The notes beneath the pieces were generated by a model. It searched no databases, was not told the DNA's origin, and saw only the letters and a program-made list of their open reading frames with translations. From Asterias amurensis (lineage: Eukaryota > Echinodermata > Asteroidea > Forcipulatida > Asteriidae): DNA of 64,000 bases. Each line of letters starts with the position of its first letter. The first letter of the stretch is position 1. The DNA lies in the NCBI RefSeq assembly GCF_032118995.1, contig NC_092649.1, positions 17,797,332 through 17,861,331 on the forward strand, written 5' to 3'. Positions 47,590-58,424 of this stretch are shown piece by piece. A program made the position numbers and the translations under genes.

Positions 47590-48506
47590 TCATGTATCTC
47601 GCTGTCTAATGTTTGTTTCCTGTGAGTTCGTGTCCCTGGTCCTCTTCAATGGTGGGCCGAACTGTTCCATTGTCTCAATGGTCAGATTGAGAAAATCCGT
47701 GAAGGAGCCAACTGCCACTCTCAGTAATCTTGCTTCTGATGCAGTAAAGGACCTGAAATATGTAAGGATGGAATGTACCCATTCAGTTTGCGGTCACACT
47801 TGGCCCGGGCAACTATTCAATCATTAGTCGAGTCGCTACTATCGTTTTTCAACTACTCGGTCAATTGTGCTGCCTCGATTACTACAAAAACAGTCCAACC
47901 TACTACAAAAATACCGGTTACTTCCTGTTTGGTGAACCAATTGTGTCGCTCACTACTATTCTGGACAACTCAATTAACTTACGAAACTAAATCAGACCTC
48001 ATTGACACCATCCTTCAATCCTTTCAGCTTGAATTTTACTTTCTTGACGTGCGGCACACATTGCCTCAATGCTTCTTGAGAATTAAAAATTAGTCGCAAC
48101 TAGTGTACTAAGGCAGAAGTCGCAACTATTTGAGGCGCCACTAGTGGAGGATGAGTAGTAAATTTCACTGGTCGCCCTCGACTAGGTAATTAAATACCAT
48201 GTGTATCTACATTTAATTCAAGTAGGATTTGACAACTTGTAATCAAGCACATCCTTGTACCAGACAATACTCAAATCACGTAACACGTAACTGACTTATA
48301 ACCAGTTTTCAATGTGACTAGGATTGGCAGTAAAATATTTTGAAGGCCATCTTAACAACTGAGCAAAGATTTTAACTTACACTTTCAACAGATGCCCTTC
48401 CAGTTGCAAATGTTTGGTAACTTCTTTTCTTGGCTCTTTATCGACTCTCAATGTGTTGAAGGCAATTTCCGCTTCCCTTACTGTGCCAAATGGTATCGTC
48501 AAGTCA
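47590..48506 (-). CDS. LAGE3: LAGE3/PCC1 homologue, KEOPS (EKC) complex subunit; last two exons
   Basis: Two minus-strand exons were read: 48,506-48,381 and 47,752-47,590 (stop TGA at 47,592-47,590). The acceptor CCCAACAG, donor GTAAGT and acceptor TATTTCAG join in frame (AAA-GT plus G-TCC gives K-V-S). The first exon gives REAEIAFNTLRVDKEP and TKHLQLEGHLLK, the second SFTASEARLLRVAVGSFTDF and TIETMEQFGPP. These match the Pcc1 fold: the AEIA...SLRVDKEP helix-strand and the EAR-LRV-V-SF-D-L helix. PCC1/LAGE3 dimerises and binds the OSGEP/Kae1 subunit in the complex that makes t6A at position 37 of ANN-decoding tRNAs. The first exon with the initiator Met was not found between 48,507 and 50,270 and probably lies further right. 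A basic ~20-residue tail (KRTRDTNSQETNIRQRDT) extends past the domain. I see no sign that the gene is broken. Confidence 0.88.
47820..48190. repeat. Dispersed ~370-bp repeat, copy 2, in the LAGE3 intron
   Basis: Second copy of the 45,640 repeat, here inside the intron between the two LAGE3 exons. It ends near GTCGCCCTCGACTAGG. Confidence 0.6.
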
Positions 48507-48519
48507 CTGTTGGGATAAT

Positions 48520-50270
48520 TAAACAGTAAATAAAGACAAAGTACTTGTAAATTCTTTATTATAGTTATCTAAATAGTATTACTAAATAATGTCAGTTTAA
48601 ATAAAATAGCTAAAAAATTCTTCATCAGGTTTCCACTTCTAATGGTTAGGTCAATCACTTAATAAGTGGTGGCTGATGCAGAAATATTTCCACACTAAAT
48701 CATTGCTGACGTAGCCCCCCATAATTGCCATAAATAGCGCAAATACGCTGGACCTCCGATTCTGGGCCCTACGCCCAACCAAGTCTCTCCAAAAGTGAAA
48801 TCATTGTTCGAAAAATACATGCTTTTATGCAGATATTTTCCCCTAGTATTGTCACTTATCATAGCTCATTTTGTGGAGAGCACATGATCTTGGTTTAGTG
48901 CAGTTTTATGAAAAACTTTCGGAACTGACGGCAACTGCTTGATAACATCATTCGTGCTATGTTTACCAATGCACATGATATTGATAACAAGGGAGAAGAA
49001 TGGAGCAGACAACTCCATTTTATGCTTCCCCAGTTGTCAATTAGTACTAGTTGCGATAACGTAACCCTCCTGCCGACGGCGCAACTAAATTAGTACATGC
49101 ACAATATTACAAAAATTTGCACCCTCCTGTTGGTGTAATTTCATCAACAAAACCCAGGGCAAATCGCAAAATTTTACATCGTCGTTTGGCCCAATGATGT
49201 TTACTGATGCATATAATGTGTACACAAGCACTGATCTAATTTGCTGAAACGGCAGCATTGCCTGCCAAGTCTTCCTAGGTCATTGCAACGCACAACTTCA
49301 CGGGCGCCCAAATTTTTGTAATATTGCAGGGCGCAGATTGACGCCGCGCTGCTTGCTGCTGATTCATGTTTAGCTGTGGCGCTGTGAGCAAAGAAAAGGG
49401 TACCTGACTTAAGACCACCAAACACATACACGCAAAAGTAAACATCTTGTCGCCGACTACCCGGAACTATGAAGTTTGCTCCACTATCGTCTCCATTACA
49501 TGATATGATTGCGGAACAAACCTCAATAGTAGGCGCCAATGATGTTTTTTTAGCAAAGTGTTTCATACCAAATTATACAGTGTACACCAAAATGAGAGCG
49601 CACATTTTGAGGTAAATCTGCATGCACAAACTTAAACAATTGAGCTACGGTCATGGGTTATGATAACTGGCTAGTGACAACACGGAGGAAGGAATGGTGG
49701 TGACAAGTGCACAGGTCTGACAGTGACTGAGAAACACTTTTAAACAAAAGGCAATAACAAGAGCCAAAGCAAAGGCAATTGCCTCCATGCCCTCTGTTCA
49801 CCAATGCCCTACCTAGTGCCATTGAAATGCTTTATGCGTGAAGGGCCGGTATTTTGTAAACAAACAGCGCACGCACTGCCACACGAGTTTGTAACACCCC
49901 TTCTACAAAATGGTTAAGTCCAACTCGGTAGTGGCTCAGCAGTTCGGCGAGTAGGCTGGTGTACAGCGCTTGGTAGTCTAGTGACCAAAAGATAAAGCGT
50001 TGAGCATATTGAAAAGTCAAAAAACGTGCGATGCAGCAGAAAAACAACAGTAAGTACCGAGCAGAAAATTGCATTTTTTGACGATGTTTTTTAATTTCAC
50101 TCAACAAAAAGGAAATACAAGCATTGTGAATGTATATTGAGTATGTGGGGAAAGTTTTGGTAGTGTAGTACACAAAAAAATTCAGTTATGGCTGGCTAAC
50201 GGTCATAAAACTTTCACCTATCAACGCCGATTTGAAAAACGTATACCTTACGGAGGCCCCAAATACTAGA
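48520..50270. other. Stretch upstream of the LAGE3 exon; no exon recognised
   Basis: Searched on the minus strand for the missing LAGE3 first exon and on both strands for others. Several open frames exist (for example 49,566-49,201 minus, 121 codons), but none shows domain residues or good splice borders. Contains the 40-bp Mutator-like element at 49,048. Confidence 0.4.
49048..49087. mobile_element. Tiny Mutator-like MITE (40 bp) with 9-bp target duplication
   Basis: TAGTTGCGATAACG at the left and CGCAACTA at the right are inverted ends. The element is flanked on both sides by AATTAGTAC, an exact 9-bp direct repeat (49,039-49,047 and 49,088-49,096). Confidence 0.75.
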
Positions 50271-50411
50271 CCCCTAAGGCTCACAGGGGAGCCTTACAGT
50301 TTCTAGAAGTACCCCCAGGTGACCCACTCCACAAGCAGGGCACTGACCGGGGTGAGCCCCGTCAAAGCTATTCGAACAAACCGCAGAGGGTCGAGATGCC
50401 AAGTCCAGGGC

Positions 50412-51148
50412 TAGTGCGATAACGTGACCCTCCTTCCGACGGCCGCCAGGCCGGAGGGTTACGAGATTGTTTCGAGCGGCAATGGTTAATCTGGTCCAAC
50501 ACGTACAATTTTGACAGCTAGTAACCAGATTTGCCCCATTTTTACCACTTTCAAAAATCATTACACAAATTCTGAGGGTACGAACTTAGTCTGCAATGTC
50601 TAATGCAGCCTGCCATAATACTCAAAACACCATTGAGGAAATATTTCGAAGAAAAATAGACAAAAACTTACCAGAACCGGAGCGAAGTTCACAGGTTCAA
50701 ATGTCGAACCTGCGTGGGGCGGAGCTTTGGCTCTACGTGTGTGACGGACCGCCCATGTGTGCACTGTTGCCAGGCTACACAATGCACCCCACGCATTGCC
50801 ACAACCTTTTGAACTACACTTCACACACGTAGAGCCGAAGCTCCGCCCCACGCAGGAACCTGTGAATTTCGCTCCGGTTCTGGTAAGTTTTTGTCCATTT
50901 TTCTTCGAAATATTTCCTCAATGGTGTTTTGAGTATTATTATTATGGCAGGCTGCATTATATGATTAGACATTGCGGATTAAGTTCGTACCCTCAGAATT
51001 TGTGTAAAAAGTGGTAAAAATAGGGCAAATCTGGTGACTAGCTGTCAAAATTGTACGTGTTGGACCAGATTAACTGTTGCCGCTCGAAACAATCTTGTAA
51101 CCCTCCAGCCTGGCGGCCGTCGGGAGGAGGGTTACGTTATCGCAACTA
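50412..51148. mobile_element. Fold-back element (737 bp) with ~340-bp inverted arms and 9-bp target duplication
   Basis: Arms begin TAGTGCGATAACGTGACCCT on the left and, read inverted, TAGTTGCGATAACGTAACCC on the right. They stay complementary to near the centre (~50,780), including GGGGCGGAGCTTTGGCTCTA. Flanks are exact GTCCAGGGC repeats (50,403-50,411 and 51,149-51,157). Long inverted arms plus a 9-bp duplication are characteristic of Mutator-like elements. No transposase frame is present. One arm contains a donor-like CTGGTAAGTTTTTG. Confidence 0.85.
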
Positions 51149-51149
51149 G

Positions 51150-53090
51150 TCCAGGGCCAGCTATGCAATTGCTCACCAGAGCAAAATGCTACACAAAATG
51201 TATCAGTTTTTACTCAAAACCAGGTTTTTCTATTCAATATTGGAATTCATATGTTCTGACACACTGTGTGTCATGTGTGTGTGCACACAACGAACAACCA
51301 TATGATTATGATATCGGTCGGTTGACCGAATGTTTTTGTGCTACTCCCTCCGTCCTGGCTGGATGAAATCGTTCCCTATTTTAGCTGGCTCTAGTTTAGC
51401 CACACAAAAGTGGGGTTACTAGCTTCGGTCAGAAATTTGTGCGTGTAATTAGAATCAGAAGGCTTTCCGTCACAATACAAACGAGGTTCAATTAATAATC
51501 TGTAGTTGCATAATTACCATTCGTGTTTACGTTGTTCCGTCATATCCACGGAAGTCGCCATCTTTAAATAATGTTTTTTATAATGGCGCCAACTAATTAT
51601 TTACCGACAATTGGTGGCGCACTTCAAAGTAAAAAAAAAATACAAGTGCTAAACAAAACTTTTAAAAATACTTTCAAAATAATTAGAACTCTCTCAGCCT
51701 CCTTAAAACAAACCAAAAAGATTTTTATGACAACTAAACTTCGTTTGGATGATGGTGTTTTTGATAGGCTCCAAAATAAGTAAATTGGCCACCAGACTCT
51801 TTGGAAAAATTACATTACTCTCAACAATGCTATCGCCACTGAACTCAAAAATGTTCTTGGATTAAAAACAAGTTGCTTTGCACATGTTTTTCTCTCAAAG
51901 TGTCGCTTGATTTGAATTAACGTTCTCATAAGTAACTCATGGGTCATAAGGCCTATACTGGTCATCATTAGTAATGTGACTCAGTGCACAATTTTTTTGT
52001 TCGTCATAAACAATCCAGTTTATTCCACAAACACAGTTAACCACAACTCGCACAAAATAGCAAGGCTGTAAGAATTGTTTTTATGATAATCAAAATAAAA
52101 TATCTACAGGGTGACTTGAATGGAATTTTTCCCATCCCAACTTTTTTTGGTTAAAGTTTACTTTAAAAAAAGTAATACACCACATGCCTAAAAACATTCA
52201 GAAAACTGAGAATAATAATAGTGGCTTCTTATATCGTGCTCAGGTCCGTCATGCAGTGACACTGATGATGCTTCAACAGCATAACCCGGGTTATTGAGCC
52301 TTAAATCATTCCCTAAACCATCTCAGCTCCCTCAGGAGCGAGCATACAGCCAAATATGAAGCGCAATAAGCTAATCAATCACAAGAACCAACTCTTCCAT
52401 GTGGGAGATGGGGGGGGGGGGCGGGGTAATAAATTTACACCAGCAGAGGGCGCTCACTCAATTCCTTGCATTGCCTCTTGATGGACTGGAAATTTCTTGA
52501 TCAATCTGCACCACTCTTCAGCAAGGAAAATAGGGTTGTTTTTGAATGGTTAGCGAACCTGTAATGTCGCGCTTGGTCGTCTTGGGTGGAAGTAGTCAGT
52601 CAAAGGGGGGCAGCTAGTGTACAATATTGGACCATCGTCCAACAATCCTTAATTAAGCCATGACTTTAATTTCTGAGTGATTACCATGGTGTATGTCCAA
52701 TTACTTTTAACATCATTAACTTAATAACGACTCGGTGCACAATTTTTACATAAACAATCAAATTTATTCCACATCCATTTTTACCAAAATCCACAACTCG
52801 CATAAAATAATCTGACTAGGAAAACAAATGATAATCAGTTAATGGCAAAAGTTTCTGCCACTCCTGAGTGCTGTCGGCTAATAAGTGCAGCATATTTTAT
52901 TGATTATAATTGGTGACGCTAATTATTTTCCACCAATGACAAGAGAAAACCTTGATAGACACAAGAGGTAAAGATTATGGGTATTTGCTCACAGATAGTA
53001 TTATGATTTAATGAGAAAATCCAAAGTCAGAAAAATTCCCTTAAACATCACATTCAAATAACTTTTAAATCATAGCCCCATGTTCAGGGC
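51150..53090. other. AT-rich stretch; one small repeat pair, no gene recognised
   Basis: A ~115-bp segment at 51,970-52,090 (CTCAGTGCACAATTTTTTTG, TTTATTCCACAAACACAGTT, CCACAACTCGCACAAAATA) recurs at 52,725-52,840. A 70-codon frame at 51,571-51,783 is Lys/Thr-rich and unassigned. A poly-G tract lies at 52,412. Confidence 0.45.
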
Positions 53091-53091
53091 C

Positions 53092-53890
53092 CAATTTCAT
53101 AAAGCATGTAAGCACAGAAAAGTATTGCTTATTAAAGCAATCGCACAACATCGGTAAACAGTATTGTCCAAAGGCTTAGTGTATCGCAACTTATATATAA
53201 AATAACAAACCTGTGAAAATGTAGGCTCTATCGGTTATCGGAGTCAGGAGAAAATAACGCGAAAACCCACCATTGTTTCCGCACGTTTCGCCGTGTCATG
53301 ACATGTGTTTGAAATAAATCCGTTTTTCTCCATATCGAGAATTGATAATTGTTTTGATATTTTCTCAAAAAGTAAAGCAGTTCATGGAATAACATTTCAA
53401 GGGAAGTCTTTAACCATTACCTTCTGTAAACCCTGTAAGTTATTTGTAAATCTGTGAACTTCAAATTTTTGTTCTGTTCAGAAAGTGTCCAATGGCTTTA
53501 ACAGAAAGAGGATACCAGCCAACATTACATAGGGTACAGTCTTGTCTCTGATGCCCAACTCATTTTTTTATATTATTCTCACACAGCTTTATGAAGTTGG
53601 ACTCTGATTAGTTCAGGAGTTTTCTTTACCGTAATTGGCACAAAATGATTACGAACACACAATAAGGGCCCAATTTCATAGAGCTGCTTCGCCAAAACTG
53701 TTTGCTTAGCATGAAATTTCTTCCTTGATAAAAACACGATTACCAACCAAGTTTTCATTTACTGGTATTTAACTGTTGTTTGCTTGTCCTGAAAATCACG
53801 CGGACATTTGGTTGGTAATCCTGTTTTTATCAAGGAAAAATTTCATGCTAGACAGATTTTTGTGCTTAGCAGCTCTATGAAATTGGGCCC
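53092..53890. mobile_element. MITE family 5: fragment plus full copy
   Basis: The full copy at 53,667-53,890 has termini GGGCCCAATTTCATAGAGCT and its exact inverse, and an inner pair, TTGATAAAAACACGATTACC with GGTAATCCTGTTTTTATCAA. A one-ended fragment, GGGCCCAATTTCATAAAGCA, at 53,092-53,135 is interrupted by the family 3 MITE at 53,136. Confidence 0.8.
53136..53497. mobile_element. MITE family 3, second copy, in a TTAA site
   Basis: Homologous over its length with 28,399-28,763 (shared GTAAACAGTATTGTCCAA and CGTTTCGCCGTGTCATGACA). Flanked by TTAA on both sides. The inverted ends are AGCAATCGCACAACATCGGT and CAGAAAGTGTCCAATGGCT. Confidence 0.85.
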
Positions 53891-53894
53891 AGGT

Positions 53895-54505
53895 TAGTAA
53901 CAAGATCATGAACAAAACAAAATTTACACTTCATATTAATTAATGATATAAAAATAACTTTTATGATATTGAATAATAAAAAACTATGTGGCCAACAATA
54001 ATAATACACAGCGCGGTGAATCCATTCACCATAGCTCCTAGAAAGATTTAAAACTACCTCACAACAAGAAATATAAATCAAGTTCTTCTCCCTTACAGGT
54101 TAAACTGTAACTTTAGAAAAGAGCCATCATGCGCTTGTGATGAAACAGTTTTAACTCTTTCGTTAACTAGAGATTATGGCCCCTAACATTGTGGTAAATA
54201 CACAATCGGCTCTCTTTAAAAAGAGTACTGTGAAAAAGAGGTTTTGCTTATGAATATAATATATTCAGAATTCCCAAATCTCATTGCTGCTTTGTGTTTC
54301 TTTGTTTTCCTGTTCCTTAATATATACATGTTGTAACAACTTTCCTGTTGTAATTCAATCTCAGCGTTTTAGTCAATTTCTAATCCACGACGGAATTCCA
54401 CACCCAACATTTTCTTTTGCAGGATGTTTCCTTTCGCCTTTCGGATAGAAATCATACAATTTATTTTGAGGTGGATGGTCATTACCAATGTATTACCCTA
54501 CCTTT
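53895..54505. other. Non-coding stretch, nothing recognised
   Basis: AT-rich. A short palindrome, GAATATAATATATTC, lies at about 54,253. No exon with acceptable borders. Confidence 0.4.
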
Positions 54506-54510
54506 TGAAA

Positions 54511-54738
54511 TAATGGACCCTTCCCATGAAATATGCTAATCACATTCACCCATGCGTACAGACCCTGTTGGTTGGCAAGCGCCATAGAGTTGTGCACTAA
54601 GCAGACATGCAATCGCGTCTGCGTCACGCACCCATTAGCCGTGTACAAAACAGCGCAATGTTCCCTCATTTTGCTAATCAAAACGTTAGTGCGCACACGC
54701 TATGTGCAATTTACATAGTTCATGGGAAGGGTCTATTA
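54511..54738. mobile_element. MITE with TAATGGACCCTTCCCATGAA ends (~228 bp)
   Basis: The left end TAATGGACCCTTCCCATGAA is exactly inverted at the right end, TTCATGGGAAGGGTCTATTA, apart from one base. The interior has GCATGCGTACAGACC-like and TAGTGCGCACACGCTATG strings. No ORF. Confidence 0.8.
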
Positions 54739-54739
54739 A

Positions 54740-55029
54740 AAAATGAATGGCCATTATTATTAGTGCAGCTGATTACTCAACCAGAAGACTCGTGTGAACA
54801 CTGTATGCAAATGTAAGATGACTGTCTGTCCTCATTGGTACCTCAAGTTTTGTTCACCACAATGTTACGGCCTCTTGCTGTGTGATTATTTCCTTTTTAC
54901 AGATATGGTGGCGGACTCAGTGATGCTTCACCAGATGAATCTTGGCTTTGTTCTTCGTATTTTGTCTCATGATGAACCGCACCTGTTTAAGAAAAATTTA
55001 ACAGGATTGATTATTCCATCAAATCCAAC
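54740..55029 (+). other. Intervening segment with weak exon-like frame
   Basis: After a pyrimidine-rich acceptor-like tract ending TTTTTACAG (54,901) the frame DMVADSVMLHQMNLGFVLRI continues into the MITE at 55,030 and stops there. No similarity recognised and no donor, so it is probably not an exon. Confidence 0.15.
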
Positions 55030-55396
55030 AGTACATTATTGGTAATTACTCAAAATAATTCTTAGTATAAAACCTAACTTGTTGACGAGTATAAATGGGG
55101 AGAGGTTGATGGTGTAAAACATTGTCAGAAATATGGCTCCCTTTGAAGTGACATTGTTTTCGAAGAAAGACATAATTTTCCACGAATTTGATTTCGAGAC
55201 CTCAGATTTAGAATGAGATCTCGAAATCAACCATCTAAACGCACACAACTTCAAGTGACAAGGGTTTTTCTTTCACTATTATCTCGCAACTTCAATGACC
55301 AATTGAGCTAAATTTTGCACAGGTTTGTTGTTGATACACCAAACCAAGTGAGAAGACTGCCTTTTGACAATTACCAATAGTGTCCAGTGTCTTTAA
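55030..55396. mobile_element. MITE family 2, copy 2
   Basis: Inverse orientation to the copy at 44,457: starts TTGGTAATTACTCAAAATAA and ends CAATAGTGTCCAGTGTCTTT. Contains the inner pair TTTCGAGACCTCAGATTTAG with GAGATCTCGAAATC. Confidence 0.8.
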
Positions 55397-55454
55397 AACT
55401 CAATACGTACATTTAAAACCCAATAGTCCAAATACCACGTCTAATTACGACAAC

Positions 55455-55834
55455 TTGGACACTTTTGGTAGTGGTCAAATACCAAGGCAATATTCTCACT
55501 TGGTGTATCCCAACGCATTAAGTAACAAATCTGTGAAAATTTTGACACAAATCTTTATGAATCATCTTTATTCTCGAGTTGTCTTGAGACTGCAATGGGC
55601 CTTCAAAGTTGCAAGAGAATAATGAAAGAAAAACACCCTTGTTGCACAACTTTGTGTGTTTTCAGATGCATAATAAAAGGCTTCAGCTGAAGTCTTTTAT
55701 TATTTGAGTGAGAAATTACCTCTTTCTCAAAAACTACGCTACTTCTCACAATTTTGTATACTATCAACAGCTCTCCATTGCTTGTTTCCAATTATTCCAA
55801 ATAATTACCATGGCATTAGTGTCCAGTGCCTTTG
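55455..55834. mobile_element. MITE family 2, copy 3, with an added hairpin
   Basis: Same termini as the other copies, but the centre holds a short perfect hairpin, ATAAAAGGCTTCAGCTGAAG followed by TCTTTTAT, in place of the usual inner pair. Confidence 0.7.
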
Positions 55835-55933
55835 ATAAACATTTGTGTAAGGAACAACGAAAATAAACACAACCAATTGTTTTTCTTTATCCTGTGCATA
55901 AAACCCAAATGAGGAAAACTGCTAAACATTTAC

Positions 55934-56068
55934 CATTCTGTGTTGGCTTCTTTCCTTTGAGCATACAAGTACGCGATTGAATGTCGTCATGTTCAAGGAC
56001 CTCATCTTTATTCTTGAGTTTCCTCGAGCTGATTGCCTGTGAGATCTTGTTGCCAACATAGGCACAGG
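55934..56068 (-). CDS. Coding exon of an unidentified gene (135 bp)
   Basis: A minus-strand exon bordered by a strong pyrimidine tract and acceptor (CCCATGTTCATCTTTGCAG) and the donor GTAAAT after CACAGAATG. It is 135 bp with phase 1 at both ends. The translation is CAYVGNKISQAISSRKLKNK followed by DEVLEHDDIQSRTCMLKGKK, then PTQNG. The sequence is free of stops, uses varied codons and is hydrophilic and basic, which looks like real protein. A start with ACAYVG after a possible hydrophobic segment would suit a membrane-proximal cytosolic stretch, but that is speculation. I do not recognise the family and could not find neighbouring exons. Confidence 0.5.
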
Positions 56069-56108
56069 CTGCAAAGATGAACATGGGAGAAAATGTATTA
56101 CACTGTAG

Positions 56109-56520
56109 GGATAACTTTCCGTATGGCGCCACCACTTTGATAAATGTATTTATACAGTCTAAGCCTACTCTACACTTCTGAAAAGAAGATAGTTGCGATA
56201 ACGTAACCCTCCCCCGCCTGGCGACCGTCGGGAGGAGCAGGGGTCGAAATTGCCACTAGCCCGCTAGCCCGGGACTACCAGATTTACAGCCGGGCTACTG
56301 ATTTTTCCAGTTTGATAGCCCGACGGGCTAGTGGAAAAATAATGCAAAAATCATCATCACAAACAATAAAGAACTATGTTATTGGTGTATTGTAAAGTTT
56401 GAGCCGTGACGCGAGACATAATGTGTCTTTCGGGCTACCAAAATCTAATCAGGGCTACTAAAAATTATTGGTCACTAGCCCCGTAACGGGAGACGATAGC
56501 CAGACGAAACCGAATAAAGT
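56109..56520. mobile_element. Cluster of three partial elements
   Basis: In order: one end of the GGCGCCAC MITE (56,109-56,160), one end of the Mutator-like MITE (TAGTTGCGATAACGTAACCC at 56,191), and a ~280-bp segment with CTAGCCCGCTAGCCCGGG and repeated GGGCTACT/GGGCTAGT motifs, similar to the insertion at 4,342. None is complete. Confidence 0.55.
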
Positions 56521-57770
56521 TCTACTAGGAGTATGCATTACCCATTTACTGGGTCTTTAGTTCAGACATGGGCATGGTAAGGATTTTGAGGATTTGGTTA
56601 AGATTGGAAACTAGACCAAGTGGTGACTGGGGCACTAGATTCCTTTTTTCGAAATTTTGACATTATCGGGCCTGTTGCATTGGTATTATAGGAAACCTGG
56701 ATGCTTGATTAGTTAGACTTTTAGAGAACATGATTCATGAACATTGAACAAACAAAGTCAAAAAGAAATTGGTTGACTATTTCGATTTAAACTTGAAAGG
56801 GTTTCGATTTGCAACAACTGCTTCTGACATGGTTTATTACAATATTAACTATAAACTAAAAGTAACTCGTATTAAATGTCTTGTGTACCAACAGTATGAT
56901 TAATTATGAACAGTGGTGTATTGAAATGGGGGAGTGTAGTGCACCATGTACTGCATGTACTGTGGGGGTGAAGTGTAATCAGATCCGATCCGAGTCTGTG
57001 CAGTGAGCTGCGATCGATTTTTAATACAGTCAAAATGTCCAATAGTACAATACATTTCTCGAAAAGTTGTGTCTTCCTTACCATCCAATATCAATCAGAC
57101 CATGGTTGTTGACTAGTGAAGTTCCCTCTTCTGATGAGAAACAGGCAGAATTTAAGGCCGAGTGCTGCGAATTCACTGGACTGAACGTGACGAAGACCGG
57201 ACGATGTATTTTATGCGATTTAGTAAACAGTAGTGTACACAATGACGAAGCTATTTACCTAAAGTGGTTGTGATTAAAGTGAGCATGCGCACAGCTTTGT
57301 TAGTCTCTTGCAGTCGTAATATGTGTATAGTTGGCAATACTAAAATAACTGTATTAATTAAAAGCTATGTCGTATTCAGTCAGGTAGATTCTTTCGTGCG
57401 GGTAACAACACGGTTTTTATAAACTGTCCACCGACACTTATTTATGGTACATTCGCTTTATGTTTCCAAAAATAAGCGGTGATTTAAATATTCATTACGA
57501 TGTCAATGGCAATCTTGCATATTCATAAAAATAATGATAGTGTTTTTTGTTTGTTTTACAACCGAGGAAATCTGAAAACAGCTCTGGGAAGGGCTTCGTT
57601 AATTATTCTATAACAAACACTAGATCTCCTTTTTATTATAGTTTAACAATTCAAGAACTTGCTTGAGTATAATTATGTAGAGATATTGTGGTTCAAACAT
57701 ATTTGCAATTACTTTTTGAACTGAACATTTATCGCAGAACTTGCTGAGGAGATGAATCGTACTTCCTACA
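56521..57770. other. Stretch without assignable gene; one ambiguous open segment
   Basis: Around 57,085-57,270 both strands stay open. Minus reads NSQHSALNSACFSSEEGTSL and VNNHGLIDIGW up to a donor-like GGATGGTAAGG at 57,080. Plus reads SDEKQAEFKAECCEFTGL and more. Its phase does not join with the exon at 56,068. Possibly a 5' exon, but unsupported. Confidence 0.3.
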
Positions 57771-57772
57771 GT

Positions 57773-57855
57773 TAGTTGCGATAACGTAACCCTCATAACA
57801 TTACCACGGGAGGCTGATGGCGGCCGTCGGGAGGAGGGTTACGTTATCGCAACTA
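57773..57855. mobile_element. Mutator-like MITE, 83 bp, complete ends
   Basis: TAGTTGCGATAACGTAACCC at the left and its exact inverse at the right enclose GGCGGCCGTCGGGAGG. The flanks are only partly alike (CTACAGT and CTTACAGT), so the target duplication is not clear here. Confidence 0.75.
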
Positions 57856-57892
57856 TAACTTACAGTAGGCCTATAGCATCTCAATTAGACAA

Positions 57893-58195
57893 GGGGTCCA
57901 TTCACAAAAAGTTAGGACTAGTCCTAATTTAAGGCTAAACTAGGACTAGTCATCACTAAGGACTAGTCCTTACTTTATAGGACTACATGTATGTAGTCCT
58001 AAGTTAGGACTAGTCCTAACTTAGGACTAGTCCTATAGGAGATGTTCAAAACCAAAGATCGTAACGCAAACTCAACTTCTTCAAGACTAGTCCTAAGTTA
58101 GGAATAACACTAGTCTTAACTCTCTCCAGGACTAAGTTGAAAGAGATCACTGTGGCCTCCAAATGTCCTGCAGGGTTGAAAAGGACTAGTATAAG
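57893..58195. mobile_element. ACTAGT-rich palindromic MITE, copy 1
   Basis: Starts GTCCATTCACAAAAAGTTAG. AGGACTAGTCCTA or variants recur about ten times in ~300 bp, so nearly every part can pair with another. A shorter relative is at 62,826-62,945. Confidence 0.7.
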
Positions 58196-58424
58196 AAAGT
58201 AAACTATACCAATATATACAAAATACATTAAATACTGATTTTAATAGCTAAAACTCTTGCGGTATAAAAGCATGCATAAGCCTACTAGTTGTCCATAACG
58301 TAGTAAAAAAATATATATTTCGAAAACACATATAACCACTTCATCTCAATAGCATGTTTGTCTGCATTTAATTTTTTTGAAACTTATGGCAGACATTTGT
58401 TGATTGTTCTGAACCCTTTTTTTT

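Noticed and set aside
48381-48506. Frameshift in the first LAGE3 exon
   Set aside because: An initial misreading of the CCAAGAAAAGAAG stretch suggested an extra base. Recounting the exon (126 bp) shows that the frame is intact through HLLK and joins the next exon.
49201-49566. 121-codon minus-strand ORF as a gene or LAGE3 first exon
   Set aside because: Residues do not resemble the Pcc1 N-terminus, no donor in the required phase exists, and composition looks random.
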